Shown: positions 53,877-63,354 of the stretch, in pieces
How positions within the stretch are numbered: position 1 is the stretch's first letter
Layout of the letters: each line of letters begins with the position of its first letter
Assembly: GCF_963666145.1 (NCBI RefSeq)
Contig: NZ_OY762614.1
Span: 2,094,001-2,158,000 of the forward strand
Direction: 5' to 3'
Source: an uncultured Desulfobacter sp.
Lineage (GTDB): Bacteria > Desulfobacterota > Desulfobacteria > Desulfobacterales > Desulfobacteraceae
Length of the DNA stretch: 64,000 bases
Made by a program: the position numbers and the translations under genes
Notes under the pieces: model-generated
Seen by the model: only the letters and a program-made list of their open reading frames with translations
The model's database searches: none
What the model was told of the DNA's origin: nothing

Positions 53877-56783
53877 CTAAAGCACCTCTTCAGCGTTCAG
53901 CAACGCAAACGTCTCTTTTGCAGATATGATCAATGCCGGGACCACCGCCCCGACCAACCCGGCCAGAACAGCGATAAGGCATCCGGGTACAACCAGTTTC
54001 CATGGAATGATGTAGGGGGAGGCTACGCCCCAGCTGCCGGCGGAGATAATAATCCCCGACCAGGCCACGACAATACCAAAAATTAATCCCAGCAAAGCTG
54101 CGACGCTGACCATGACAATGCTTTCAATAAAAATAAGACGAAACAGCCCGCTGCGGGAAATACCAATGGACCGAAAAATTCCCAACTCTCTTTTACGTGC
54201 CTGAACAGAGGTTGCGATGGTCGCGGCAATGGCAATGGAAGACAGTAACAGTGCGATAAACGGCACCAGGGCAATGGAATTGATCACATTGACACTTCTC
54301 ATTTCAATGGCTTTTGTCATTTCAGAAATATTGACCACCCGGACATAAGAATCATCACCACCGGACCCGGTCAGCCCGGTCATGGCGGATTTGAATACCG
54401 ATTCCACACTGGGTTTTGTTGCTTTGGGTGCGGTGCTTTTCTTTTTGGGCATGGACATATCCGCCTGGGATAGGTCAGGCCGTTTACCCGGATTGGTTCT
54501 CCTTCCAGGCGGTCCCGGGGGGGCATCGGTGATATTGAGTTGCTGCGGGTCAACCTCTAGCCAGAAACATCTCGGCTTACTGTCCGGGTAGTGCTGTATC
54601 AGGTTGTTTTGGGAAACAAAGACCAGGCCGGCAAGACGTCCAAGCCCCCGCCGCATTCTTGCGGATTTGGTAAACATGTGCCATCCGGCAACATCAATGA
54701 TGCCGACAATCGGGTATTTAATGCGTTGCCGATCTCCTATCTTCTGAATTTCAATTTGTTTGCCGATGTCAAACAGGTCCGGATCATTACGATAGAGTTC
54801 GGCGGAAATCAGGCAGCCGTTGCCGGCCATCACCTGTTTGAACGCATTTTTTTCATCTCCTTTAATCATCCGCCCATCAATAATTCCCTGGGAACCGTCA
54901 TTGCCAAAAAACCTGGTAAACGTCACAGCCAAGATAAAGCAGATCCCGCCAGTCGGATAACTGCCCTTTTCTTTGGTGGGCCTGGTTGTCTGAAATGGTC
55001 GGATGCTGCATATGAAGCGCCACCAGGTTCTCAATGCCTTTTGCCGTTGCTATTTCTTTTATTTGAGTCGGATTAAGCCCCTGGGGAAACACCACCACCG
55101 AGGCATCCGGTGCCTTTTCAGTCAGGAGAAAAGGCGTTTTCATGGAATACCCCCAGATGAGGGTGGCCACATATAAGCCCAGGCCAATCAATATTGCGGC
55201 AGTGCCGACCGCAACTTTGGCAAAATGTGCACTCAAAAAATTATTAATCAGTTCCTTGCGCAGATTAAAAATAAACGATAACGGACCGCTGAAAATAATC
55301 CGATACAAATGGGTCATCAACGGCACCAAGAGCAAAATAGCGAAAAGGGTGGTGAGATAAGTGGCCGGCACCAAAATACTCCGCAATGAAAAAGGAATGC
55401 CGGGCCACAAGGTTGCCAGGGGATTGATGCAAAACAATACCACAGCCAAGATCACGCGAAAAAAAGCGTGCCTGCCGGTCAGGGTCGGTTCTTGGTCTGC
55501 ATCGACATGATCACTTTCCAGTGGATGTTTTTTCCAGATATTACGAGCAATGGGAAGGATTGCCAAAAGCGTTGAAGAGAGAGTGATGCCGAAACAGTAC
55601 GGCATCATGGCAAACAGTGCCTTATTGTAAACCCCGGCTGAAAAATTCTCGGCCACAAATGTCATACCCATTCGATCGGACGCCAGCCCCATGCCGTAGA
55701 GAATCCTTGCGATTATTAAACCGATGATGCAGCCGATGATGGAGGGAATCAGTGCTTCTAATATGGTCAGAATGGTTAACAGATTCCTGGGCACACCGAT
55801 GGCACGCAATCCGATGGACTCCTTGATCCGGCTTGCATTGCCGATACCCACGGCGTGAAGAATGATGAAAAAGGCACCGACGACGGTTAATACGGTACCG
55901 GAAAAAGGAATCAAACCAAATCCGCTGAACCGGAACATCTGGTTTTCCATCATGTCATCAACATAGTCCTGGGGCTTGAGCATGCAGACCGGAAGCCCGG
56001 CATCCAAAACAGCAAGCTCAAATGCGCGGTCAAATCGCTGAACAGACTGATTGTCGGGATTTTCACCAAAATCAACAAAAATGCGATTGATCCTGAACGT
56101 TTGCCCGGTAAGCTTTTCAAATAGTGTTCTGGAAACAAACATACCGCCGAAATTACGTACCCGGTCCAGAGCCTTATAGGTCGTCCCGATGACGGCATTG
56201 TTTGCCGTATCAACTGAATTGACGAGCACCTGTGCGCTTTCGGAATACCGCGGCTTTCCGTCACGTCCTTTGACCGATGGAAAAACAAGTGTTCCTTCGT
56301 TGACGCATGTTTGCCATGCATCTTCCGATAATCCGGGCACCAGAGAAGTCGGCGGCATCCGATCGTCAGCCATCGCCATAATCGGCAGAACCATGGTATG
56401 ATCGGGCCTGTACATCGCACCGCTGTACTTTTGTTGAGGGTTCAGCACCTCAACTTTTGCATAGGCCGCCGGATAAGCACGCTGGATTTCTGGTGAATTG
56501 ACGATGTTTTCAACTATTCCTTTTTCAAGGCCGATATCTGCTTTAACAGCACCATACCGGGTCTTATCCGCCTCCCAGTCCGATTCAGTTCCGGATATGA
56601 TGATTCTGTCGATGGGGCCGATCACGTTTGCCACCTTTTGATTGATTCTATCACCGGCCAGTTTATATACGCCGCCTACACCGGCAATCAGACCGGAACA
56701 CGCGGCTGTGCAAGCACAATTAACAGTAGGGTACTTTTTCTGTCGATGAGCCCGGCCGTCAATAATTTAAATATAAATCTCAT
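53877..56783 (-). pseudogene. Second FtsX-type ABC permease, broken by two frameshifts
   Basis: An intact copy would be about 968 aa. From ATG 56783 the reading frame starts MRFIFKLLTAGLIDRKSTLL and fails at ~56700-56715; one frame later it reads TAACSGLIAGVGGVYKL and continues in frame through residue-rich FtsX-like text (SRIKESIGLRAIGVPRNLLT). Near 54906-54911, a run of six A (six T on the coding strand) breaks it again. One T fewer joins GCDVYQVF to GNDGSQGIIDGRM, after which it runs to its stop at 53877. Two separate frameshifts argue for decay, but homopolymer sequencing error could explain the second. The start overlaps the upstream ATPase by ATGA. Confidence 0.8.
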
Positions 56784-57773
56784 TGAAGTGCCCCTTGCCG
56801 GTTGGTGTTGACATTTTGCTGCAGTATCTTCTGATAATGGACACTTAGTTCAACTGAATCTTCAAACTGATCTTTTTTAACATCAGAAACGATCCGGCCT
56901 TCGGCCAGCATGATAATTCTGTCTGCCTGAAAGGCGATGTGGGGCTCATGGGTGACCATGATAATGGTATGTCCCATCTCTTTTTTCGAACTTTTCAAAA
57001 TGCTGCAAATATGAACGCCTGCTGAAATATCAAGATTTCCAGTGGGTTCATCAGCAAGAATTAATTTAGGCTCGGTAATCAGAGCCCGCCCGATGGCGAC
57101 ACGCTGCTGTTCTCCGCCGCTTAACTGACGCGGCAGATGATGGGCGCGATGGGTCAGGCCCAGTTTTTCGATCAGTGCATTAATTTTTTGCTGATTATAA
57201 CGGATTTGGGGGAGGCCACTAATTCGGCTTTTTGGTCCTTCCCTATTTTCAGGCCTCTTGGTCATTACGCATGAATTCTTTGTCCTATTTGGGGTCGCGA
57301 TTCAGGGCAGGATTTAAAATGATCTGCAATAAATTCAAATGTTTAAACATGGTCCCCCAAATCCGTTATAATCAGATTTTTTGTTCTTTTTTTTGGCTGT
57401 TTTTTAAAAGGAGCAGGGGCAGTCGAATATTTTCTTTTACATTCAAAGATCTAACCAAATTATAATTTTGATAGATAATACCGATGTTTTCCAATCGGAA
57501 CGCGGTGACGGCTTTTTCCTTTAACTGAGCAAAATTCTGACCAAAAATCGTTACCTTGGCATCATTATCCGGTCTTAAAAGGCCTGCCAGAATGTGAAGC
57601 AGGGTACTTTTGCCCGAACCGCTGGCACCCATAACGGCAACAAATTCCCCGGAATCAACGGTTAATGCCAGTTTTTTTAAGGCCGGGATATGGTTATTGC
57701 CCTGGGAAAAGGTTTTGTTTAGGTTATCTATATGAACTAAACTCTCCACATCGAATTGTGTTGCTTCCACCAT
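56780..57773 (-). pseudogene. ABC transporter ATPase gene split by a MITE
   Basis: The gene starts at ATG 57773 (AAGGA six bases before it) and carries Walker A GASGSGKST and the Q-loop region, then halts at ...KKEQKI where the insertion begins. The rest resumes as NALIEKLGLTHRA with signature LSGGEQQRVAIGRAL, Walker B LILADEPTGNLD and MVTHEPH. Removing the 185-bp element and one 8-bp target copy joins KKEQKI to NALIEKLG in frame, giving 266 aa. So the gene was intact before insertion. Its permease partner is also frameshifted, so the transporter is non-functional. Confidence 0.9.
57191..57375. mobile_element. 185-bp MITE with 23-bp inverted repeats and 8-bp target duplication
   Basis: The ends are perfect inverted repeats: 57191-57213 begins CTGATTATAACGGATTTGG, and 57353-57375 is its exact complement. 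The sequence ATTTTTTG flanks both sides (57183-57190 and 57376-57383), a classic target-site duplication. The inside has no gene, so it must be moved by a transposase elsewhere. Excision of element plus one target copy restores the ABC ATPase. Its family is not assigned; 8-bp duplications occur with several IS families. Confidence 0.93.
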
Positions 57774-57818
57774 TTGATCCTTTCTTGTGCGCTGCATATT
57801 CATCAAAAATGCCATCAC

Positions 57819-58217
57819 TATATATGTGCACGATCTTCACCACACAGTTGCATTTACCTGAACCCTGTCATCCAAAAGTGAAAATGCCAATACCGACCAT
57901 GGCATTAATCAATAATCATGCCGCAATTTATTTGCGAAATTCTAAAGCCTTGTCATATGGCATTCTCAAAAATTTTATTACTTTTTTTCGTATAAAAAAA
58001 AGTAATAAAATTATGTATTTTTTTATACATTCAAAAGATTTATATACCCAATAGACAAGGCCCAACAACCTTTAGTATAGGGCAATAAAAAACGGCTCAA
58101 TCACGCGCAAGACATCGTGACCTGACATAACCGAGAAAAGCGGCAAGCTTAAGGTTTGGGAATAATAGTGTTACCGTTCCCCTGTGGTAATGGGTGATTC
58201 TCGATTTTCTGAATTCG
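57819..58217. other. AT-rich intergenic region upstream of the broken ABC operon
   Basis: No gene is supported. It contains the promoter side of the ABC ATPase pseudogene and the long AT-rich hairpin at 57971-58012. Several further short palindromes are present but none is decisive. Confidence 0.5.
57971..58012. terminator. 18-bp AT-rich hairpin
   Basis: AATTTTATTACTTTTTTT (57971-57988) pairs fully with AAAAAAAGTAATAAAATT (57995-58012) around a short loop. It has T-rich arms in both directions and lies about 200 bp past the end of the YczE-like minus-strand gene. It could terminate that transcript, or be a simple AT-rich cruciform. Confidence 0.5.
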
Positions 58218-58907
58218 TTATTTGCATGAACGTACACGTGAAAGCAATTGAGGGAGATGTGATATTTTTCCATATAGCTGGACCAAAAGACCGACAATGA
58301 GTGCGGCAAGAATAGTTCCCTCTCTTATCCCGGCCAATTCATGCAGAAAAAGGAATGAACTGGCGACGCCGATGATGACCATTGAACAGTCAAAGCATAT
58401 TTTGACTGTTCCGACGTCTTTCTTAAACGTTTGTGAAATGACAACAAGTAATCCATCCCCTGGGATATAAGTTATATTTGCTTTAACAAAAAGAAAGACG
58501 CCGAGAGCTATGAAGGCGCAACTTATCAACAGAATGACCAGTTGCTCCAAATACGTCGTAGGATTAATTTCTGAGATCAAAGAAAGGGTGAAATCAATAA
58601 AATAACCCAGCAAAATCACGGCAAGGAATTGTATCAACTGTATGTATCGATATCTTCTGCGCAAAATGGCGATTTGAAGCAAGATAAAGATGCCATTCAT
58701 GAAAATCGTCAGTTCTCCCAAGGAAAAAGGAACAACCAGACTGTAAATGTAAGGCACGCAGGAAATGGGTGTCACGCCGAGATCCGCCTTTACTGACAGC
58801 GAGACACCCAAGGCCATGATAAATAAACCCAGGATCAATTGTATGCCTTTTAGCAATTGGAAATCTTGAAAAAACCGTCTTTTGTTTTTTTTGTGATTGA
58901 GATGCAT
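58218..58907 (-). CDS. YczE-family membrane protein
   Basis: A 229-aa protein with about five membrane helices. The N-terminal LILGLFIMALGVSLSVKADL and GVTPISCVPYIYSLVVPFSL, and the internal repeat ALGVFLFVKANITYIPGDGL, match the YczE/YitT-like (DUF6198) family. The function is unknown. It follows a MarR-type gene by 10 bp in the same direction, so it is probably controlled by that regulator. Drug or metabolite export is a common guess for MarR-linked membrane proteins, but not shown. Confidence 0.83.
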   Translation of the reverse strand: MHLNHKKNKRRFFQDFQLLKGIQLILGLFIMALGVSLSVKADLGVTPISCVPYIYSLVVPFSLGELTIFMNGIFILLQIAILRRRYRYIQLIQFLAVILLGYFIDFTLSLISEINPTTYLEQLVILLISCAFIALGVFLFVKANITYIPGDGLLVVISQTFKKDVGTVKICFDCSMVIIGVASSFLFLHELAGIREGTILAALIVGLLVQLYGKISHLPQLLSRVRSCK

Positions 58908-58917
58908 TATTACAGCG

Positions 58918-59361
58918 TTACTTGCACATATTGTGAATCATGCGATCAAGCATGTTGAGGCAAGCGGTTTTTTCCTTATCCGTAAATCCGTCAAATATTT
59001 TTGTCTTATGCGCCTCGATAACTTCGAGTATCTTTCCCTGTATTTTCCTGGTTTTATCTGTTGCATAGACGCACTTTTGACGTCGGTTGTCTTTATTTTC
59101 ACGTCGATTTATAAAGCCCGATTTTTCCAGTTGCTGTAAGGCTCGGGCAGTTGCAGCCGGATCAATTGAAAGCGCCAGGGTTATTTCCTGCTGGATAATT
59201 CCATCGCGACACAGCACTTCCATCAGAAAGGGCAGGGTTCCCCGGGCTATGCCAATTTCAGCCAATTGCTTCGTTAGACTGTTGGAATTCAATCGGTTTA
59301 ACCTGGATAGCTTTTTTATAACAGATTCTTGTTCAGATTTTGCTATTTCTGCTTGGATCAT
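58918..59361 (-). CDS. MarR-family transcriptional regulator
   Basis: A 147-aa winged-helix regulator. The core is LPFLMEVLCRDGIIQQEITL, then the recognition helix SIDPAATARALQQLEKSGFI and the wing INRRENKDNRRQKCVYATDK. It directly precedes a YczE-type membrane-protein gene. Two direct copies of ACATTATCAACT (59385-59412) lie just upstream of its start, the likely operator, so autoregulation is probable. MarR regulators usually respond to small phenolic or oxidised ligands; the ligand here is unknown. Confidence 0.9.
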   Translation of the reverse strand: MIQAEIAKSEQESVIKKLSRLNRLNSNSLTKQLAEIGIARGTLPFLMEVLCRDGIIQQEITLALSIDPAATARALQQLEKSGFINRRENKDNRRQKCVYATDKTRKIQGKILEVIEAHKTKIFDGFTDKEKTACLNMLDRMIHNMCK

Positions 59362-59384
59362 GGGTTCGACTCACAATAAGTTGT

Positions 59385-59412
59385 ACATTATCAACTGTTG
59401 ACATTATCAACT
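59385..59412 (-). promoter_or_regulatory. Likely MarR operator: two direct 12-bp repeats
   Basis: ACATTATCAACT occurs at 59385-59396 and again at 59401-59412, 16 bp apart. On the coding strand each reads AGTTGATAATGT, and the segment GTTGATAATGTCAAC between them is partly palindromic. It ends 24 bp before the marR start codon, covering the likely promoter. Confidence 0.6.
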
Positions 59413-59603
59413 AATAAAAACAAACTCAACTGTCAACCTTTAATCTTTATCCTTAAAAGTTGTGAAGCAGCAGATGACAGCCTTTGATTCATAGGCAGGA
59501 AAGAATAATGGATTGCTCGTGTTTTTCGAGGTTCAATCAGAGGCAGGAGTTTAATATATTAAATTTATTCTTGCGTTTCTTTGGCCTTGGTGATTAATCT
59601 CCA

Positions 59604-59637
59604 ATTAAATTAAATTAAATTAAATTAAATTAAATTT
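59604..59637. repeat. TTAAA microsatellite, about seven units
   Basis: A pure tandem array of the 5-bp unit TTAAA. It lies just to the left of the first cassette boundary, in the 420-bp gene-free stretch between marR and the P-loop ATPase gene. Apart from this, the operator and the attC-like site, nothing else is seen there. Confidence 0.8.
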
Positions 59638-59653
59638 TTGTTCCAAATTGTCC

Positions 59654-59726
59654 CACTAAAAAAAAGGCAATAGACAGAATCCGCCTATGACCATATTGGC
59701 CCATTCTGTCTATTTCACTGTTAGAG
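59654..59726 (+). repeat. attC-like recombination site, left boundary of the cassette array
   Basis: A 12-bp perfect stem, AATAGACAGAAT/ATTCTGTCTATT (59669-59680 with 59703-59714), stands before the core GTTAGAG (59720-59726). The opposite core (CACTAAA, about 59654-59660) is degenerate. GTTAGAG is the exact complement of CTCTAAC at the far end of the ATPase cassette, as expected for the two ends of one mobile cassette. An attI-like site is the alternative reading. Confidence 0.55.
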
Positions 59727-59782
59727 TTTATATCCGATAATTAGTTCTATGTATTTAATGTTGAAATTATCAAAAGGTAAAT

Positions 59783-61300
59783 ATGAAACCATTTACATCT
59801 TTTAATATACCTAAAATATTCGGTCATGAAGATGCCGCGGATGAAGACATCGAAAGACTGAAACAATTTTTTTTAAAACGAGGTGAATACGATACTGTTA
59901 AATCAAAATTACCTTTATCAATAGTCGTCGGTTTTAAAGGGGTCGGTAAATCTGCTCTTCTTAAAATTGCATATGAAGAAGATATCGAAGAGAATCAACC
60001 AACCTTATGGATTCGACCAGATGATGTTGTAGAAATGGTGGAGGATCTATCTACCGAAGCAGATTTTTCAAAAATGGTTTTACTTTGGAAAAGAGGCGTT
60101 GCGAAACTCATTGCGTCGAGGATTGCCAGTGATTGGATGTTCGTGCATGGAGATGATACAAAATCTGCTATTATTTGGGCGCAGGAAACTGGATACAGAA
60201 ATAGGGATTTTATTCAAAGAACTGTCTCGTTATTGCAACCCAAACTAAAAAACTCAATAGATACTGGAAGCCAGAATGCTCCATATAATTGTGGTGAACA
60301 TCATATAATAAGCAGATTACTAAAAAACAAAGAGATTGTATTATATTTTGATGATTTAGATGCGGGTTGGGAGGCTACCGATACTCAAAGAAGAAAATTA
60401 TCAGCTCTCATTTTAGCTTTAAGGAATATGACTACAGATATTCCAGGAATAAGAGCAAGGATGGCCTTGAGAACAGACGTCTATACATTACTTCGAGAAT
60501 CTGACGAATCCACTGATAAGTTTGAAAGTCACATTGTGAATTGTGGTTGGAAAAATCATGATATATTGATTCTTCTTGTAAAAAGAATCCTAACATACCT
60601 TGGCAACAGTGTGCCTGATGCTGAACTTTATGATAAATCTCCAAAAGAATTAAATGACTTTCTTGGTTCGATAATGCATACGAAATTCTCGAAAAGTAAA
60701 GTCTGGAGGGATAAATATACGCATAAAGTTATTATGTCTCTCATTCGAAGTCGTCCTCGAGATATGATTAAGTTGTGTACACTTTCAGCAAAAGCAGCTT
60801 ACTTAAGAGATGAAAATGCAAAAATTATTGAGGATGTTGATTTTGAAAAAATACTTGCTGATTATTCATCAAATAGAGTTCAGGATATTGTTAATGAATT
60901 TAACAATGAACTTACAAATATCGAAACATTGATCTATCGGATGGCACCAACTACGAAGGAAATAAAAGAAAAACAAAAAAATACTTATGTGTATACGACC
61001 GCTCAACTTTTACAGAAAATTAAAAATATAAGTGAAAATACAACTTTTAAGCTTGCATACAAGGAAAGCACTGAACCTATCGATGTTGCACATTTTTTAT
61101 TCAAAATTGGTTTTATTACAGCAAGGAAAGACTTGCCAAATAAAATTGAAAGAAAACATTATGATGAAAAAAAGCAACTATTGAAAAGCGGTCAAATTGG
61201 AGACGGTGGTTATGGCTGGGAAATTCATCCTGCATATCGAAGTGCTATATCGACTTCGCAAAAAGATGCTTGGATGAATACCGTCATTATCGAGGACTGA
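59783..61300 (+). CDS. P-loop ATPase, Sll1717-like, in an integron gene cassette
   Basis: A 505-aa protein of low GC and AT-rich codon use, unlike the rest of the window. Walker A is VVGFKGVGKSALL (~52-64) and Walker B EIVLYFDDLDAGWEATD (~190-206). FDDLD-x-GW is the hallmark I associate with Sll1717-family P-loop ATPases. The N-terminal FGHEDAADEDIERLKQFFLK also fits. A STAND/KAP-like NTPase with a defence role is possible; this is inference from the family and its cassette setting. No TIR or nuclease domain is visible. The stop is followed within three bases by the attC core. Confidence 0.85.
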   Translation: MKPFTSFNIPKIFGHEDAADEDIERLKQFFLKRGEYDTVKSKLPLSIVVGFKGVGKSALLKIAYEEDIEENQPTLWIRPDDVVEMVEDLSTEADFSKMVLLWKRGVAKLIASRIASDWMFVHGDDTKSAIIWAQETGYRNRDFIQRTVSLLQPKLKNSIDTGSQNAPYNCGEHHIISRLLKNKEIVLYFDDLDAGWEATDTQRRKLSALILALRNMTTDIPGIRARMALRTDVYTLLRESDESTDKFESHIVNCGWKNHDILILLVKRILTYLGNSVPDAELYDKSPKELNDFLGSIMHTKFSKSKVWRDKYTHKVIMSLIRSRPRDMIKLCTLSAKAAYLRDENAKIIEDVDFEKILADYSSNRVQDIVNEFNNELTNIETLIYRMAPTTKEIKEKQKNTYVYTTAQLLQKIKNISENTTFKLAYKESTEPIDVAHFLFKIGFITARKDLPNKIERKHYDEKKQLLKSGQIGDGGYGWEIHPAYRSAISTSQKDAWMNTVIIED

Positions 61301-61346
61301 TTGCTCTAATCGGGATAGGACTCCCCATCACTGAGGAGCCCTCCCA

Positions 61347-61383
61347 CACCACCCGGCATACGGATCGCGTACCAGGGCGGTTC
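61347..61383 (-). ncRNA. Group IIC intron domain V
   Basis: Read on the minus strand this begins GAACCGCCCTGGTACGCG and ends in CCGGGTGGTG, the arms of a class C catalytic domain V. It lies 16 bp after the reverse transcriptase stop, and a GC-rich domain VI hairpin comes next. Confidence 0.8.
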
Positions 61384-61398
61384 GGCTGATTTTAGGAA

Positions 61399-62709
61399 TC
61401 AGTTCCCGGGCAGATATAATCCTTGATCAATAAAATATCGTTCAGGCATGGCAATGGCCACCCATTTGACTTTGCTCATGTGCCAGTACTTTTTGCGAGC
61501 ATTGCCGCAAAGCATGGCATCTTGGTGAGCAATACCAAGTTTCTCAAGATTCCGAACCCTGGTTTTGGGATTTTTCCATTGTTTCCAGACAAGACTTCGC
61601 AGCCTTCGCATTATCCAGATTTTGAGACCTTTGAGGAAGGATTTGGCCTCTGTAAGCTGGAAGTAATTCCACCATCCCCGAAAGTATTGGTTCAATTCCT
61701 GGATAACCTGCCAAAGGCTTTTGCCCCGCTTGCGGCTTGTTAATTCCCGGACTTTGTCCTTGAACCGTTTCATGCTCTTGGCATGAATCCGGATTTTTGA
61801 CTGTCCACACATTTGGAAATATGTGAATCCGAGAAATTTGCGTAACCACGGTCTGCTGACAGCACTTTTGTCCTGGTTTACTTTGAGCTTGAGTTTCACA
61901 GTCAAAAATTTGGTGATACTCTGCATAACCCTTTCGGCTGCTTTCCGGCTTTTGCAAAAGATCATAAAATCATCGGCATAACGGACATATCGGTGCCTTC
62001 GTTTCTCAAGTTCCTTATCCAGCTCATCAAGAACGATGTTGGACAGCAAAGGAGATAGCGGGCCTCCCTGGGGAGTCCCTTCTTCCGTTGGAACCATAAC
62101 GCCTGAGTTCATTACACCGGATCTTAGATATTGCCGTATTACCTTTAATACGCGTTTATCCTTGATTCTGCCGGCGAGTCTGCTCATCAGGCGGTCGTGC
62201 GAAACTCGGTCGAAAAATTTGGACAGGTCCATGTCTACGACATATGTATAACCCTCAACCATATACCTTTTACCCTGCATCACCGCATCGTGTGCGGATC
62301 TGCCGGGCCTGAATCCATAGCTGTATTCAGAAAAAAAAGGTTCCCACACCTGTTCCAGGATTTGGGCTATGGCCTGCTGTATAAACCGGTCAAGTACCGT
62401 GGGTATTCCAAGTAAACGGATACCGCCGTCCGGTTTGGGGATCTCCTTGCGTTTCACCGGCAGCGGTTTATGCTTACAGTTAAGCAGGTCTTGTTCAATT
62501 TCAGGCCAGTGCTTTGCCAGGTAATTCCCGAGTTGGCCGGTTTTCATACCGTCTACCCCGGGGGCACCTTTGTTCGCACAAACCTGTTTCCATGCCCGGA
62601 TAATGTTGTTGCGCTCAAGGATCATTTCCATTAACCGGTCGTTGTTTCCCAGACTTTCGGCAATCTGTGACGCTGGGAACAGTTCCATCTGCTGTGGCCG
62701 TCTGTTCAC
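61399..62709 (-). CDS. Group IIC intron reverse transcriptase/maturase
   Basis: A ~436-aa intron-encoded protein. The start is the GTG at 62709 because GGAGGTG stands eight bases upstream; an ATG ten codons earlier has none. RT motifs: APGVDGMKTGQL, YSYGFRPGRSAHDAVMQGKR, YVVDMDLSKFFDRVSHD, EEGTPQGGPLSPLLSNIVLD, VRYADDFMIFC (YADD intact) and RKFLGFTYFQ, followed by a group II maturase-type X region (NQYFRGWWNYFQLTEA). No endonuclease domain is present, as usual in class C. Confidence 0.92.
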   Translation of the reverse strand: MNRRPQQMELFPASQIAESLGNNDRLMEMILERNNIIRAWKQVCANKGAPGVDGMKTGQLGNYLAKHWPEIEQDLLNCKHKPLPVKRKEIPKPDGGIRLLGIPTVLDRFIQQAIAQILEQVWEPFFSEYSYGFRPGRSAHDAVMQGKRYMVEGYTYVVDMDLSKFFDRVSHDRLMSRLAGRIKDKRVLKVIRQYLRSGVMNSGVMVPTEEGTPQGGPLSPLLSNIVLDELDKELEKRRHRYVRYADDFMIFCKSRKAAERVMQSITKFLTVKLKLKVNQDKSAVSRPWLRKFLGFTYFQMCGQSKIRIHAKSMKRFKDKVRELTSRKRGKSLWQVIQELNQYFRGWWNYFQLTEAKSFLKGLKIWIMRRLRSLVWKQWKNPKTRVRNLEKLGIAHQDAMLCGNARKKYWHMSKVKWVAIAMPERYFIDQGLYLPGN

Positions 62710-62739
62710 AAGTACACACCTCCTATTTGTCATAATCAT

Positions 62740-63221
62740 TTACCCGGACCTTTCGGCCCAGGCACCGTTCAGGCCTTTACCGGGGTGAGGCCTCCCCGTC
62801 TTTAGGGGGCTCGTTTCCTCCGGCTACTATGCCTTCTGCTGACTTCTCCCATGCGGTCAGGACCGGTTACCCGGCCCTCAGCCGTTTTTGGCACAGGGGA
62901 GATCTCCCGGGGTAAACACATGTCTTTCAGTACGTGAATGCCGGGTTTACGGACATACCCTGTAATGGATAGAGGACTTTACCTTGTTGTGCAGGCTCGT
63001 CCCGGTATGTGCGCCTCATACCCGATTTCTGTTCGTCACCCCGTACTTTTGCGGTGCCCTGCCTCGGCAGGACGGCTTCCTTCAGAAGTACCGTCACCGG
63101 TACCCCGTTGCCATACCACTACACCCTTCGCCTCCATCAGGCTGGGTCTAAGACTTGCCAAATGTATTGGAATTCTATACATTTGACTCACTTTTAAGAA
63201 CATGTGCCGTGCCCGGCACAC
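62740..63221 (-). other. 5' RNA region (domains I-III) of the IIC intron
   Basis: This ~480-nt stretch precedes the intron reverse transcriptase and has no gene of its own. It contains many GC-rich inverted segments, as expected of group II intron domain I-III RNA. It begins with GTGTGCC at 63221. Confidence 0.7.
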
Positions 63222-63354
63222 ACAAAACGCTGGAGATGGACCAGGCTTACTGCGCGGCTTTCCGGAAGCCCCGGGTTCAGGAAATTTTAACTTTTTATCG
63301 GAAGTTTTGGGGTTCAAAAGCCTGGTCCCTCAGCTCCCCGTTAGGCAGTAAAAT

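Larger units (their letters stand above)
61309..63221 (-). mobile_element. Group IIC-attC intron (1.9 kb) in the integron attC
   Basis: On the minus strand the intron begins GTGTGCCGGGCACGG at 63221 and ends ...CTATCCCGAT at 61309. About 510 nt of RNA domains I-III precede a reverse transcriptase gene (62709-61399); domain V follows (61383-61347) and then a domain VI hairpin (61318-61341). The 5' exon ends TTTTGT and the 3' exon begins TAGAGC, matching the TTGT/TAG target of IIC-attC introns. It lies on the strand opposite to the cassettes, the usual orientation. Confidence 0.88.
61303..63346 (+). repeat. attC site between the two cassettes, interrupted by a group II intron
   Basis: Joining 61303-61308 (GCTCTA) to 63222-63346 restores a ~131-bp attC. 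The left core is CTCTAAC and the right core GTTAGGC (63340-63346). The arm GCTGGAGATGGACCAGGCTT (63229 onward) pairs with AAGCCTGGTCCCTCAGC (63319-63335) with a few unpaired bases, the extra-helical pattern of attC. The intron sits after the sixth base of the core, the usual target of group IIC-attC introns (TTGT^TAGRG read on the minus strand). Confidence 0.85.

Noticed and set aside
59604..59637. TTAAA repeats as iterons of a replication origin
   Set aside because: Pure 5-bp microsatellite, no initiator gene nearby, and located at a cassette boundary.
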